Part shown: positions 17,215 through 25,866 of the stretch, piece by piece | Layout of the letters: each line of letters opens with the position of its first letter | Numbering within the stretch: the stretch's first letter is position 1 | Assembly: GCF_017357825.1 (NCBI RefSeq) | Contig: NZ_CP046072.1 | Span: 744,001-808,000 of the forward strand | DNA length: 64,000 nt | Direction: 5' to 3' | DNA from: Sulfurimonas aquatica | GTDB lineage: Bacteria; Campylobacterota; Campylobacteria; Campylobacterales; Sulfurimonadaceae | The notes under the pieces: model-generated | Database searches by the model: none | Told to the model about the DNA's origin: nothing | The model's input: only the letters and a program-made list of their open reading frames with translations | Position numbers and translations under genes: made by a program

Positions 17215-18919
17215 AGAGACTGTGAAAGAACTAACCCTATATAAGCAAAAAGAGTCGAGCTAAAGAATATTTTTCAAGCTTCAGACGCTCAAACTCATTT
17301 TTTGACGAAAAAATGCCCTAATAAAGTATAAAACTGCTAGATACTCCGCTATTTCTTGCTTGATACTCTCAAGATTACCATGTTTATGTGCTTCTATCAG
17401 CTTTTGAAACAGAGTAATCCCAATCAAATTTAATAGTCGTCTGAAATTATAGGTAAGCATAATCAGAGCATTCTCTCCAGCAACCTTTGTTTTGCCACGC
17501 ACCAGAAAATGACTCCAGCCAAGCTTTTGTTTGATTGTACCAAACGGATGTTCTGCAAGTGCGGCACGTTCTTTTATCATAGCTTTGGCTTTTGATGTTT
17601 TCATCTTTGTACGGTGTTCAGTAATGAGTGCTTCATGTTCCCAGCGCCACAGACGTTTTGCATTGGCAATATCTGAAATACACTCTGAATGCAATGGACA
17701 AACTTTACATACAGAGCGAGTGCCATAATACATAAAACGCTTAATACCCTTGTTCTCATAGGTGGTTTTTTGTCGCTTCAACACTTTGTCATTCGGACAG
17801 ATATAGCAGTCCTCGGTTTCATCATAGGTAAATGCATCTCTTGGAAACTTCCCCTTGTCTTTCTGCTTCTTCTGTTTGTCTGGCATGGGGACATAGACAT
17901 CAATCCCTTCATCGATACATCGCTTTAATTCTTTAGAACTGAAATAGCCCGCATCAGCTGCGACCTTTATCTGCTCATTCCCTGTAGCTTCTTTGGCCTG
18001 GGTAGCCATAGGGTAGAGCTGATCGTGATCAACTCCTTTGCTGGAGATATTGGTAGCTACAATAAACTTGTATTTGCCATCAACAGCAATCTGTGTATTA
18101 TAGGCTATCAGATGATGTGCTGGTTTAGTCATTAAGGTAGCATCAGGATCACTTTTACAGTACTGTTTTACTTGACGCTCTTTAAGGATATTAAGATCAG
18201 CATCTAGTTTGGTTTTGCGTTTGTTCAGTCGCTTTAGACATTCCATTTTAACTATTGGTGTTGTCTCTTTGCTCTCACACTTATCGCTATACTCCAGTGC
18301 ACCTAGATACTCTGTTATCTTCTCATCAACTGACTTTATATCTTTTATAGTTACTTTTTCTGAGATCAGTTGATTCTTTGAAGCGTTAGCACGTAAAAAA
18401 GCTCCATCAATAGCAACTACTGCACCATCAATCAAATCTACAGAACGACATAGCATCACAAAGTCACGAAAAAGTTGCTTGAGTACTTTGGGATTATCTT
18501 TACGGAAGTTAGCGATGGTCTTATATCCAGGAGTGAGTCCTGCGCATAACCACATCATCTCAACATTACGTTTAATCTCACGCTCAAGCTTTCTAGAGCT
18601 TCGAATACTATTGAGATAACCGTAGAGATAGATCTTCAAAAGTAGTGCAGGATGGTATGCTGGTTGACCATCAGAACCACCACTAGATGTAAAGACTCCT
18701 AAATCAGCTAAATCAATACTATCAACATAGCTCTCAATTGCTCTTACTGGATTATTCTCATCAACATACTCATCTAGACTGGGAGGAAAAAGAAGTTGTT
18801 GATGACGGTTTAAACCCTCTTTGTAGTTTGGCATTCTTCAGCCTTTTTCATTGATATATGACATATCTATTTTAGCTAATTAGTCGTTATAAGTGGCTTT
18901 GAGTTCTTTCACAGTCTCT
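17215..18919 (-). mobile_element. IS1182-family insertion sequence
   Basis: A 1.7-kb element bounded by perfect 18-base terminal inverted repeats agagactgtgaaagaact (17215-17232, inverted at 18902-18919). One transposase gene fills it. GTAG occurs at both edges but not cleanly outside the repeats, so a target duplication is uncertain. It sits between the sensor kinase and the 95-bp repeat. Confidence 0.8.
17281..18834 (-). CDS. IS1182-family DDE transposase
   Basis: A full-length 517-residue transposase. The N-terminal LLFPPSLDEYVDENNPVRAI and HPALLLKIYLYGYLNSIRSSRKLE regions are typical of the family. Catalytic acidic residues are expected at AIDGAFLRA, AADAGYFSS and the Glu near AALAEHPFGTIKQKLG. 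A Cys-containing insert (CYICPNDK, SVCKVCPLHSEC) is also usual. No frameshift is seen, so the element may still be mobile. Confidence 0.9.
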   Translation of the reverse strand: MPNYKEGLNRHQQLLFPPSLDEYVDENNPVRAIESYVDSIDLADLGVFTSSGGSDGQPAYHPALLLKIYLYGYLNSIRSSRKLEREIKRNVEMMWLCAGLTPGYKTIANFRKDNPKVLKQLFRDFVMLCRSVDLIDGAVVAIDGAFLRANASKNQLISEKVTIKDIKSVDEKITEYLGALEYSDKCESKETTPIVKMECLKRLNKRKTKLDADLNILKERQVKQYCKSDPDATLMTKPAHHLIAYNTQIAVDGKYKFIVATNISSKGVDHDQLYPMATQAKEATGNEQIKVAADAGYFSSKELKRCIDEGIDVYVPMPDKQKKQKDKGKFPRDAFTYDETEDCYICPNDKVLKRQKTTYENKGIKRFMYYGTRSVCKVCPLHSECISDIANAKRLWRWEHEALITEHRTKMKTSKAKAMIKERAALAEHPFGTIKQKLGWSHFLVRGKTKVAGENALIMLTYNFRRLLNLIGITLFQKLIEAHKHGNLESIKQEIAEYLAVLYFIRAFFRQKMSLSV

Positions 18920-19000
18920 GTAGGTTTTGGAACATTAGTCAAGGTGAAGTCATGATATTGGGTGCTGTTTCAGTGCTAAATAATCATATGAAATATGTTC

Positions 19001-19095
19001 AGTCTTTGTAGAATTATTTTTGAAAACCCTGTAAATACGGTATTTGATGGTATTATCTAGTCTATCAAGTTAGCTCCAGTATCCGGAGCCACAAC
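19001..19095 (+). repeat. 95-bp inverted repeat, left copy (contains att copy B)
   Basis: Exactly matches the reverse complement of 21922-22016 over 95 bases, with mismatches immediately outside. The inner end carries the tRNA-Asn 3'-end core at 19075-19092. The rest of the 388-base gap between the transposase and GNAT genes has no gene. Confidence 0.9.
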
Positions 19096-19222
19096 TTTTA
19101 AACTTCAAAAAAAATATCTCACTATTCTCTAATCTAAAACATAGATATATCAATTTTTTTATTGTATTTTCAGAAGAAAATAATTATAATTCTCGAATTT
19201 TTTTTAGCAAAGCTAATAAATA

Positions 19223-19768
19223 ATGTATTACGAGGAATACAACTTGAATTATAATTTCAGCACAAATAGACTGATAGTAAAAGAATGGCACTCTTATGAG
19301 CCAAAAGATATTGCTCAGCCAGACTTAGTTAAAGTTGTAGAAAATATTTTAGTACCTGAGGTCACCAAAACATTTCCCATCATGTGGAGAGGTAAATATG
19401 ACACGAGAAGAGCTAAAGCCTGGATACAAGAACAAGATTCTGATTCTAAAACACTTTTAGCTGTTGAAAGAGAAACTAAAAAGCCAATAGGGCTAATTAA
19501 TTTTTTTAACGTGGGTGACAAAAGTAGAGGTACTTACTTGCGTTTAGGATATATGCTTTCTAAAGTAATGTGGGATCAAGGATTTGCAACAGAGTTTGTT
19601 GAAGGCTTTATCCATTGGTGTAAAGAAAATAAAATTTCTACTATTTTAGCAAGAGTGGAACCAGACAATATTGCTTCGATTCGGGTACTTGAAAAAAACA
19701 ACTTTTCTTCTGAGAGAACTGATTCAAATGGAATATCACTTTTATTTGAATATAACCTACTTCAATAA
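19223..19768 (+). CDS. GNAT-family acetyltransferase (RimJ/RimL-like)
   Basis: A 181-residue N-acetyltransferase with the RimJ/RimL-type start (NFSTNRLIVKEWHSYEPKDI) and the acetyl-CoA-binding segment around LGYMLSKVMWDQGFATEFVEGFIHWC. The C-terminal motif ARVEPDNIASIRVLEKNNF is also typical. The acceptor could be a protein N-terminus, amino acid or drug. It is convergent with the sirtuin gene, and together they could form an acylation/deacylation pair, but that is only suggested by position. Confidence 0.82.
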   Translation: MYYEEYNLNYNFSTNRLIVKEWHSYEPKDIAQPDLVKVVENILVPEVTKTFPIMWRGKYDTRRAKAWIQEQDSDSKTLLAVERETKKPIGLINFFNVGDKSRGTYLRLGYMLSKVMWDQGFATEFVEGFIHWCKENKISTILARVEPDNIASIRVLEKNNFSSERTDSNGISLLFEYNLLQ

Positions 19769-19786
19769 GATATTTTAAAATATCAT

Positions 19787-20530
19787 CTACTTATGTTTAT
19801 ATTTTGAGCTACTCTTCATGTACTCATCTACTATTGACAACATCTCATCCATAGATTCACCAGCTTTTTTTTGAATAAAATACTCAAAGTATTCGTCAAT
19901 ATGAGGTTTGGGGTCATACATACTTCTAGTTGATTGGCGTTTGGGGTCTATAATAATGGAATTCTTAAACTCTTTTGCAATAGGGACAATATCAATCACA
20001 GCTCCGCTAGTACCAATAGCAATGAAAAGTGAGCACTCTTTTATGGCTTGGCTAAGATAACTATAATTTGGTGCATGTTCGCCAAACATAACTACATTGT
20101 GGCGAACCCTATTATTCCCACAGTTAGGACATTTTTCACTTTCACCTTGAGCTCTGTAGCCAATACTATATATCTTGGTACAAGCTTCACAGCGAAGATC
20201 AGTTAATGTGCCGTGAAGATGAATGACTTCTTTTGCACCTGCTTTTTCCATTAGATCATCAATATTTTGAGTTAGGTGAATAATCCTTCCTCTATAGTCC
20301 TTTTCAAGTTGAGCTAAAACTTTATGTGCATTATTAGGTTTTTTAAATTCAAGCTCATGTCTGCGTTCATTATAAAACTTTGTTACAGCTTTATGGTCTT
20401 CTATCCACCCTTTTGTGGAGCAAACTTTCATAACATCGTGATTTTCCCAAAGACCATTACTATCTCTAAATGTACTGATCCCACTCTCTGCAGAGAGTCC
20501 AGCACCACTTAGTATCATTATTTTCTTCAT
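19787..20530 (-). CDS. cobB: NAD-dependent protein deacylase, CobB/SIRT5 class
   Basis: Sir2 enzyme (247 aa from the chosen start) removing acyl groups from lysines using NAD. The NAD-binding start is SGAGLSAESGISTFRDSNGLWE, TQNIDDL carries the core Asn/Asp, and the catalytic His is in VIHLHGTL. The zinc site has CEAC and CPNC pairs. The FYNERR segment keeps the Tyr-x-x-Arg pair that binds succinyl or malonyl groups in class III sirtuins, so desuccinylase activity is likely. I chose ATG 20530 because AGAGGA precedes it; the upstream frame adds nine unlikely residues. Confidence 0.88.
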   Translation of the reverse strand: MKKIMILSGAGLSAESGISTFRDSNGLWENHDVMKVCSTKGWIEDHKAVTKFYNERRHELEFKKPNNAHKVLAQLEKDYRGRIIHLTQNIDDLMEKAGAKEVIHLHGTLTDLRCEACTKIYSIGYRAQGESEKCPNCGNNRVRHNVVMFGEHAPNYSYLSQAIKECSLFIAIGTSGAVIDIVPIAKEFKNSIIIDPKRQSTRSMYDPKPHIDEYFEYFIQKKAGESMDEMLSIVDEYMKSSSKYKHK

Positions 20531-20751
20531 GTTTGATCCTCTTTTTGAGTATATCATTATAGGATAATTAATATTGTGTTATGAGAAATAATGAACTGTT
20601 TTTTATATAATAGTAGATATTAACTCATAGGGATACAGTTATAATAATACAATGACTTAGCATTTAATAAACAGTATGATATGATTTTGATGAACTCAAC
20701 TTTTAATGAGTTCTAGAAATATTTAACATTTGAAAATATAAAGGTGATAAA

Positions 20752-21825
20752 ATGAAAAAGCGTATTGGTATTTTAACTAGTGGTGGTGATTGTCCAGGAC
20801 TTAATGCTGCAATTCGTGGACTTGCAAAGTCTTCTTATGCCTTGTTCGACTGTGAATTTGTTGGTATTCGCAACGGTTACAAGGGTTTAATTGATGGTGA
20901 TTATCGTGAAATGAAAAAATCCGATTTTTCTGGAATTTTAACACTTGGTGGAACTATGCTCGGCTCTAAAAGAACTCCTTTTAGGAATATGCGAAATATT
21001 GAAGAGGATGGCATAGACAAAGTCTCCAATATGATTAAAAACTATAAAAAGATGAAATTAGACTGCTTGGTTACATTAGGTGGAAATGGGACACATAAAA
21101 ATGCAAACTTATTACGAGAGGAAGGATTAAATGTTATTGGTCTTCCCAAGACAATCGATAATGACATTTATGGCACTGACTTTACTTTTGGTTTCCACTC
21201 TGCAGTTGATATAGCAACTGATGTAATTGATAAGATTCATACGACGGCATCTTCACATGATAGGGTTATGATTGTTGAACTGATGGGAAATAAGGCCGGC
21301 TGGCTTACTTTGTATGCAGGATTAGCAGGTGGAGCTGATATTGTCTTAATTCCAGAAATTCCTTACTCATTAGAGAGTATATATGAAGCATTACTGCAGC
21401 GACAGAAAAATGGTAAAAACTTTTCCATATTAGCGATTGCGGAGGGGGCTAAAACTATCAAAGAGGCTCAAATGAAAAAACATGAGTTTGAACAACACAG
21501 ATTGAAAATGCAATATCATACAGTCTCTTATAGGTTAGCTGAACAAATTAATCAAAAGTTAGGATTTGATACTCGCGTTACTGTTCCCGGTCACACACAA
21601 AGGGGAGGCACTCCTTCTGCACAAGATAGAATATTAGCTACTAAGTTTGGTGCTTTTGCTGCTGAGTTAATTAAAAATGAGGATTATGGCAATACCATTT
21701 CCATTGTTAAAAATAAACTAAAAGCTACCCCATTGAAAAAGATGGCACATATGAGAAAACCAGTGACACGCGATACTGATGAGTTTAAGACAGCTCTTCA
21801 TCTTGGCATTAATTTTGGCGAGTGA
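20752..21825 (+). CDS. pfkA: 6-phosphofructokinase
   Basis: PFK of 357 aa phosphorylating fructose-6-phosphate, a committed glycolytic step. The start ILTSGGDCPGLNAAIRG is diagnostic. LGGTMLGSKRTPF, LGGNGTHKNA and LPKTIDNDIYGTD form the phosphoryl-donor and substrate site, then MGNKAGWL and PGHTQRGGTPSAQDR. Gly after GGN suggests ATP use, while Lys in PKTIDND is seen in PPi enzymes and in plant or trypanosome ATP enzymes. The usual GGD Asp is Asn here. An ATP-dependent enzyme is most likely but not certain. It is placed inside the island between the 95-bp repeats. Confidence 0.88.
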   Translation: MKKRIGILTSGGDCPGLNAAIRGLAKSSYALFDCEFVGIRNGYKGLIDGDYREMKKSDFSGILTLGGTMLGSKRTPFRNMRNIEEDGIDKVSNMIKNYKKMKLDCLVTLGGNGTHKNANLLREEGLNVIGLPKTIDNDIYGTDFTFGFHSAVDIATDVIDKIHTTASSHDRVMIVELMGNKAGWLTLYAGLAGGADIVLIPEIPYSLESIYEALLQRQKNGKNFSILAIAEGAKTIKEAQMKKHEFEQHRLKMQYHTVSYRLAEQINQKLGFDTRVTVPGHTQRGGTPSAQDRILATKFGAFAAELIKNEDYGNTISIVKNKLKATPLKKMAHMRKPVTRDTDEFKTALHLGINFGE

Positions 21826-21921
21826 TTCTTCTACATGAGGTACAATGAAAATATTTTAGCTATCCATTAGCTACTATAAGATTTTAAAGTTTTGAAATGT
21901 CGTTTTTTAGGGAGTTTATTT

Positions 21922-22016
21922 GTTGTGGCTCCGGATACTGGAGCTAACTTGATAGACTAGATAATACCATCAAATACCGTATTTACAGGGTTTTCAAAAA
22001 TAATTCTACAAAGACT
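21922..22016 (-). repeat. 95-bp inverted repeat, right copy (contains att copy C)
   Basis: Perfect reverse complement of 19001-19095. The tRNA-Asn core is at 21925-21942. The surrounding gap 21826-22239 has no gene. Its last part shows diverged similarity to the DNA after the left resolvase relic. Confidence 0.9.
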
Positions 22017-22239
22017 TATAGCAACTGTCAATTTCAATCAATTAACCTGTTTATGTAATGAATTATTGGATCATCATTTAAGTGACATCTACCCAGTTAA
22101 ATATAAGATTATGAAATGACCCATATAAAGGAAACAGTTCTTAACTCAACAACCTCTTATATTTGGAACAATTATCAGTAACGGGAGCATTGTTCCAAAT
22201 AGCATTGAATTTTAGAACATTATGAAGCATTCAAATTGA

Positions 22240-22801
22240 CTATTTCTTTTTAGCTACATCTTTAATAGCTCTATAGATTGTATTACGAGCAACATGGAAG
22301 AATTTTGATAGCCATGCTACAGACTTTCCTTTTTCATGTTCTTTATATATGACATTTTTCTCTTTGCTATCTAGAATAGCTTTTCTTCCAAATTGAACTC
22401 CTTTTTCTTTGCAGCTTCAATTCCTTCTCTAACTCGCTCGTTAATAAGATCTCTCTTAAACTCTGCAATAGCACCTAACATGGTAAATAATAATCTTCCT
22501 GCTAGTGTTGTAGTATCAATGTTTTGTTGAATGACTTTGAGATCTACATTTTTATCTTCTAAAAACTTAGCAATATTTTGAAGGTCTATAACAGACCTTG
22601 CTAATCTATCAAGCTTTGTAATAAATAGTATATCTCCTTCACGAACAAAGTCCATAATGATATTAAACTGTTTGAGATCAGCTTTATTCTTAGCAGATTT
22701 TTTTCAGAGAAAATCTTTACACAGCCGGCATCTTTAAGTTGGTCTATTTGATTCTCAAGATTTTGGCTTGAAGTTGAAACTCTTGCATATCTTACATACA
22801 T
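22240..22801 (-). pseudogene. Serine resolvase relic, right copy (two frameshifts)
   Basis: The longer of two resolvase copies. It starts [20 protein letters not shown]. It then loses frame in an A7 run after FSEK, where one more A would restore [11 protein letters not shown]. The next frame encodes the rest of the catalytic domain ([38 protein letters not shown]). A missing G after AAKKK, shared with the left copy, separates the helix-turn-helix end. The shared defect predates duplication, while the A-run shift is specific to this copy. Programmed slippage at the A run is possible but unproven. Confidence 0.8.
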
Positions 22802-22902
22802 AATAAATCCTTTGTGTTGGAATTACTATTTATGACATATAAAAGTCTACTATATAGCTCAAAATAGAATAAGGTGTAAATTTTTGAATAAATATGCTAA
22901 AA

Positions 22903-22918
22903 TGACAGAAACCTGTCA
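22903..22918. promoter_or_regulatory. Probable toxin-antitoxin operator, right copy
   Basis: Same 16-base palindrome as at 14892-14907, 23 bases upstream of the right antitoxin gene. Confidence 0.6.
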
Positions 22919-22941
22919 TATAAACACACAGAAGGATTAAT

Positions 22942-23196
22942 ATGCAAGCTGTAAACTATACAAATGCCCGTAACAATCTCAAGACTCTGATTGATGATGC
23001 ATGTGATAATGATGAAGAAATTATCATAACCACTAAAAATGATAAAAGTGTTGTATTAATTTCACTTGATGAATATAATAGAACTCATGCTGCTTTGAAA
23101 CGTGAAGTACAAGAGTCAATAGAAGAAATCCAAAGAGGTGATATTATCAGTATTGAAGAAGCTTTTGATAAGGTTTTAGCTAAATATGAAAATTAA
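22942..23196 (+). CDS. Phd/YefM-family antitoxin, right copy
   Basis: Protein identical to the left copy (84 aa), preceded by AGAAGGA. With two identical modules, loss of either one would be buffered by the other, weakening addiction but favouring recombination between the arms. Confidence 0.88.
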   Translation: MQAVNYTNARNNLKTLIDDACDNDEEIIITTKNDKSVVLISLDEYNRTHAALKREVQESIEEIQRGDIISIEEAFDKVLAKYEN

Positions 23197-23464
23197 TTTT
23201 TCTCAAAAAGCATATCAAAGGCTTGAAGCATTAGCAGAATATATCTATCAACAAAGTGAATCAAAAAAAACGACTGTTGTTTATGTAAAAAAATTGCGTC
23301 AATATATTACCCAGACTCTTAGTCATTTTCCCCAAGCAGGTAGACCTAGTGAGGAATTAGCACCAAATACTAGGAAACTAGTGTATCAAGGTTTTAGTAT
23401 TATATACCGTATCTCAGATGAGGGTATAGAAATCCTCACAATTTATCGTGAAAATCTTTATTGA
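23186..23464 (+). CDS. RelE/ParE-family toxin, right copy
   Basis: Protein identical to the left-arm toxin (92 aa), overlapping its antitoxin gene by 11 bases. Intact. Confidence 0.85.
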   Translation: MKINFSQKAYQRLEALAEYIYQQSESKKTTVVYVKKLRQYITQTLSHFPQAGRPSEELAPNTRKLVYQGFSIIYRISDEGIEILTIYRENLY

Positions 23465-23573
23465 AACTCACTATTGATTTTATATTTTGTTCCAAATATA
23501 AGTGGAGTGGTAACTTCAGAAGGTTGCCTTTAATCATTTTTAAAAGTGGATTTTCATCATATCCAGCTTTCTT

Positions 23574-23897
23574 TCACTTTGAAAAGGTAAAAGAAGTATT
23601 GTAATTATCTCTTTCTGCCTTATAGTTTATAAACCCTTGTCTATTAAGTAAACTGTTAATCTGTATAGGTAATTCGTAACCCTCAGATATGATTTCGATT
23701 ACATCTATATTATCATGTTCTTGTAGCATTTTTAACTTCTTGTACATATGAAAATCTCTAGGATCCTTTTGGATATATAGGCTTAACTTTTTTAGGTTTG
23801 GCAATGAATATACTTGTGGGATAAAAGCAGATGAGTAGTCTTTAATATTAATTGCAAGGCTTCCAATTTTATATACCTGATAGCACCGAAATGACAC
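23574..23897 (-). CDS. Hypothetical protein, right copy
   Basis: Identical to the 107-codon frame at 13913-14236, reading toward the toxin gene. GTG start; no family recognised. Confidence 0.35.
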   Translation of the reverse strand: MSFRCYQVYKIGSLAINIKDYSSAFIPQVYSLPNLKKLSLYIQKDPRDFHMYKKLKMLQEHDNIDVIEIISEGYELPIQINSLLNRQGFINYKAERDNYNTSFTFSK

Positions 23898-23949
23898 CGA
23901 ATGTTAAAAAAGTTGGTTGAAGTTCAATGATTTAGGAGTTTAAATTGTT

Positions 23950-23972
23950 GTGGCTCCGGATACTGGATTCGA
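23950..23972 (-). repeat. att copy D, distal end of the 4.75-kb element
   Basis: Twenty-three bases identical to 28698-28720, extending farther into the tRNA T-loop than copies A-C. Bases outside differ on both sides, as expected for an attachment-site crossover. Confidence 0.85.
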
Positions 23973-24038
23973 GAAATAATTTTTCAAAATACCGAGGACA
24001 AGGGCTTCCAATTGTGTGACTTCGGATTTGAGTATCAT
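23950..24038 (-). pseudogene. Severed 5' part of the tRNA-Asn integrase gene
   Basis: On the minus strand an ATG at 24038, preceded by AAGGA at a good distance, opens a frame MILKSEVTQLEAL... It runs without a stop into the attachment core, where it reads SNPVSGA in the same frame as the integrase at the other end of the element. In the chromosome the frame stops a few codons later. Joining 23950 to 28697 restores a 1383-base gene (460 residues). This is the pattern of a gene split by its own integration. Confidence 0.7.
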
Positions 24039-24155
24039 AAATTTTCCTTAAGGTATCATAATTATTTTACTAATTATATTTACTTTTCGCTTAGATATTA
24101 CTCTTGTTAAGTATATTATTGATATCATTCTAAAATTTTACCTATAGGGAACAAA

Positions 24156-25004
24156 ATGAAATATATACTAATAACAATTTTATTAATTAATAGCTTATGT
24201 GCTGATTATTTTGATAAAGCTTCTGAGGCTTATGGTAGTGGTAACTATGTAGAAGCTTTAAGACTATTCAAATTAAGTGCTAATAAAGGAGATGCTGACG
24301 CTCAGCATAATATTGCATATATTTATGAAAATGGATATGGCCAAGTACACCAAGACTATAAAGAAGCCTTAAAATGGTACAAGTTGGCTGCTAATCAAGG
24401 ATTTATGCATTCTCAAAATAACCTTGCTTTAATGTATGAAAACGGAAGAGGAGTTGAAAAAAATTACAAACAAGCTATTCACTGGTACGAACTAAGTGCA
24501 AGGCAGGGTTCCCATAGTGCTCAGCTTAATCTTGGTGATATATATTATAAAGGTCGTGGAGTTGAAAAGAATTACCACAAAGCACTATATTGGTATAAGT
24601 TAAGTGCAACACAAGGTAACTCAAGTGCTCAATACAATCTTGCTTTAATGTACCAATACGGTGAGGGTACTAAAAAGAATCAAGTAGAAGCTATTAAATG
24701 GTATAAGTTAGCAGCTAATCAAGGTGAATTAATGGCTCAATATAACCTTGGTACTATATACCATTTTGGAAATGGTATCAACAGAAACTACAAGGAAGCT
24801 GCTAAATTGTATAAATTAAGTGCTAATCAAGGTTATGCAAGTGCTCAACTTAATTTGGGAGTGTTATATTTTAATGGGCAAGGTGTAAAAACAAATAAAA
24901 TAAAAACATATAAACTATGGTTACAAGCAGCTAATCAAGGAAATATTCAAGCTCAAAATAACTTAGATAGTCTTTGTCAAGAAAGCCCATGGGCTTGTAA
25001 ATAA
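24156..25004 (+). CDS. Secreted Sel1-repeat protein
   Basis: A 282-residue protein with a short signal peptide (YILITILLINSLCA, cleavage near residue 16) and about seven Sel1-like repeats of about 36 residues, each with the pattern AQYNLALMY..G.G..KNY..A..WYKLAANQG. Such solenoids mediate protein contacts in the periplasm. Helicobacter has a large set of Cys-rich Sel1-like (Hcp) proteins; this one has only two Cys in its last residues. It is the apparent cargo gene of the 4.75-kb element and is convergent with the small recombinase. Confidence 0.85.
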   Translation: MKYILITILLINSLCADYFDKASEAYGSGNYVEALRLFKLSANKGDADAQHNIAYIYENGYGQVHQDYKEALKWYKLAANQGFMHSQNNLALMYENGRGVEKNYKQAIHWYELSARQGSHSAQLNLGDIYYKGRGVEKNYHKALYWYKLSATQGNSSAQYNLALMYQYGEGTKKNQVEAIKWYKLAANQGELMAQYNLGTIYHFGNGINRNYKEAAKLYKLSANQGYASAQLNLGVLYFNGQGVKTNKIKTYKLWLQAANQGNIQAQNNLDSLCQESPWACK

Positions 25005-25005
25005 C

Positions 25006-25866
25006 TTAACCTCTCAAATACCACAAACTGACAGATTCTCTATTATGATTTAAGGCCTTACTTACTTCAAGCAAGGCTCCTTTATATCCAAGCTCACTAA
25101 CTTTTTCATGAAATAAATTTTTAGCAAACTGATAACGATAGTCATGAGCTCTTAAATTCGGATCCAGTTGTTTTAGGTCTCTATTGAAAGATTGCTTCGA
25201 GGGTATACTCTTCATATTCAAAATAAGCTCTCTATCTTTATGATTGATAATCTTATCATGATAAATTTTACCACCCTTACCAACGACACCAGTTATCTTA
25301 TAATCTCCATTACCTAATGGCTTAATATATTTATGAGGCTCTTTCGCTATAGCCATAGTTTCAGAAATTCGATACCCATTATTCAGCATAATTCTTCCCA
25401 GTACAAAGCTTTCGTACCTTATTTCTTTTAAATCTTCTAAGATACTTTCAGATTGTAGTCCCCGATTTTCTGTATCTTGATTGATAGGTGTTGAAACTTT
25501 TATATCATTGAACTTCTCTTTAAAATAATTTTCAGATACTCCAACAGTAATATTAACCTCTTTAAATGCACTTAATAGACTGTTAAAACCACTTAAATAG
25601 TTTTCTACGGTAGAAAGTGCTAATCCGTCTAATCGTTGCTCTAAAAAGCCGTTAAGGTTCTCTTCATTTAAAAGGAGATTAAATTTGCCGTCTTGTCCAG
25701 TTGATTCCAAGTAGTCTGAAAAATCCTTAAAATACATATTCCTCTTGGTTAAGAGTGCTTCCGAATGTGTTAAATTATCATTAGCTTTTTTTGTGCCCAA
25801 GGCAAATAATTTAAAATTCATGTCTCGTTGCTGTTTTTCAAAACTGGAACCCTTAAGTGACGGCAT
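25006..25866 (-). CDS. Tyrosine recombinase (small)
   Basis: A 286-residue site-specific recombinase. The N-terminal SAM-like core-binding domain covers about 40-110. Catalytic residues are visible as Arg in NGYRISETMAIA, a Lys in VGKGGKIYHDK, His-x-x-Arg in RAHDYRYQFAK, His in LNHNRESV and the nucleophile Tyr in SLWYLRG at the very end. It overlaps the upstream helix-turn-helix gene by 14 bases. It differs from the tRNA-proximal integrase and may resolve multimers or act in a different step. Confidence 0.8.
   Translation of the reverse strand: MPSLKGSSFEKQQRDMNFKLFALGTKKANDNLTHSEALLTKRNMYFKDFSDYLESTGQDGKFNLLLNEENLNGFLEQRLDGLALSTVENYLSGFNSLLSAFKEVNITVGVSENYFKEKFNDIKVSTPINQDTENRGLQSESILEDLKEIRYESFVLGRIMLNNGYRISETMAIAKEPHKYIKPLGNGDYKITGVVGKGGKIYHDKIINHKDRELILNMKSIPSKQSFNRDLKQLDPNLRAHDYRYQFAKNLFHEKVSELGYKGALLEVSKALNHNRESVSLWYLRG

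Larger units (their letters stand above)
22771..23968 (-). repeat. Right arm of the 1.2-kb inverted repeat
   Basis: Mirror of 13842-15039, ending in att copy D. It carries the same toxin-antitoxin module, 107-codon frame and resolvase start in the opposite direction. Confidence 0.85.

Noticed and set aside
19001-22016. Composite transposon
   Set aside because: The 95-bp repeats carry no transposase and end in tRNA-derived att cores, so site-specific recombination explains them better.
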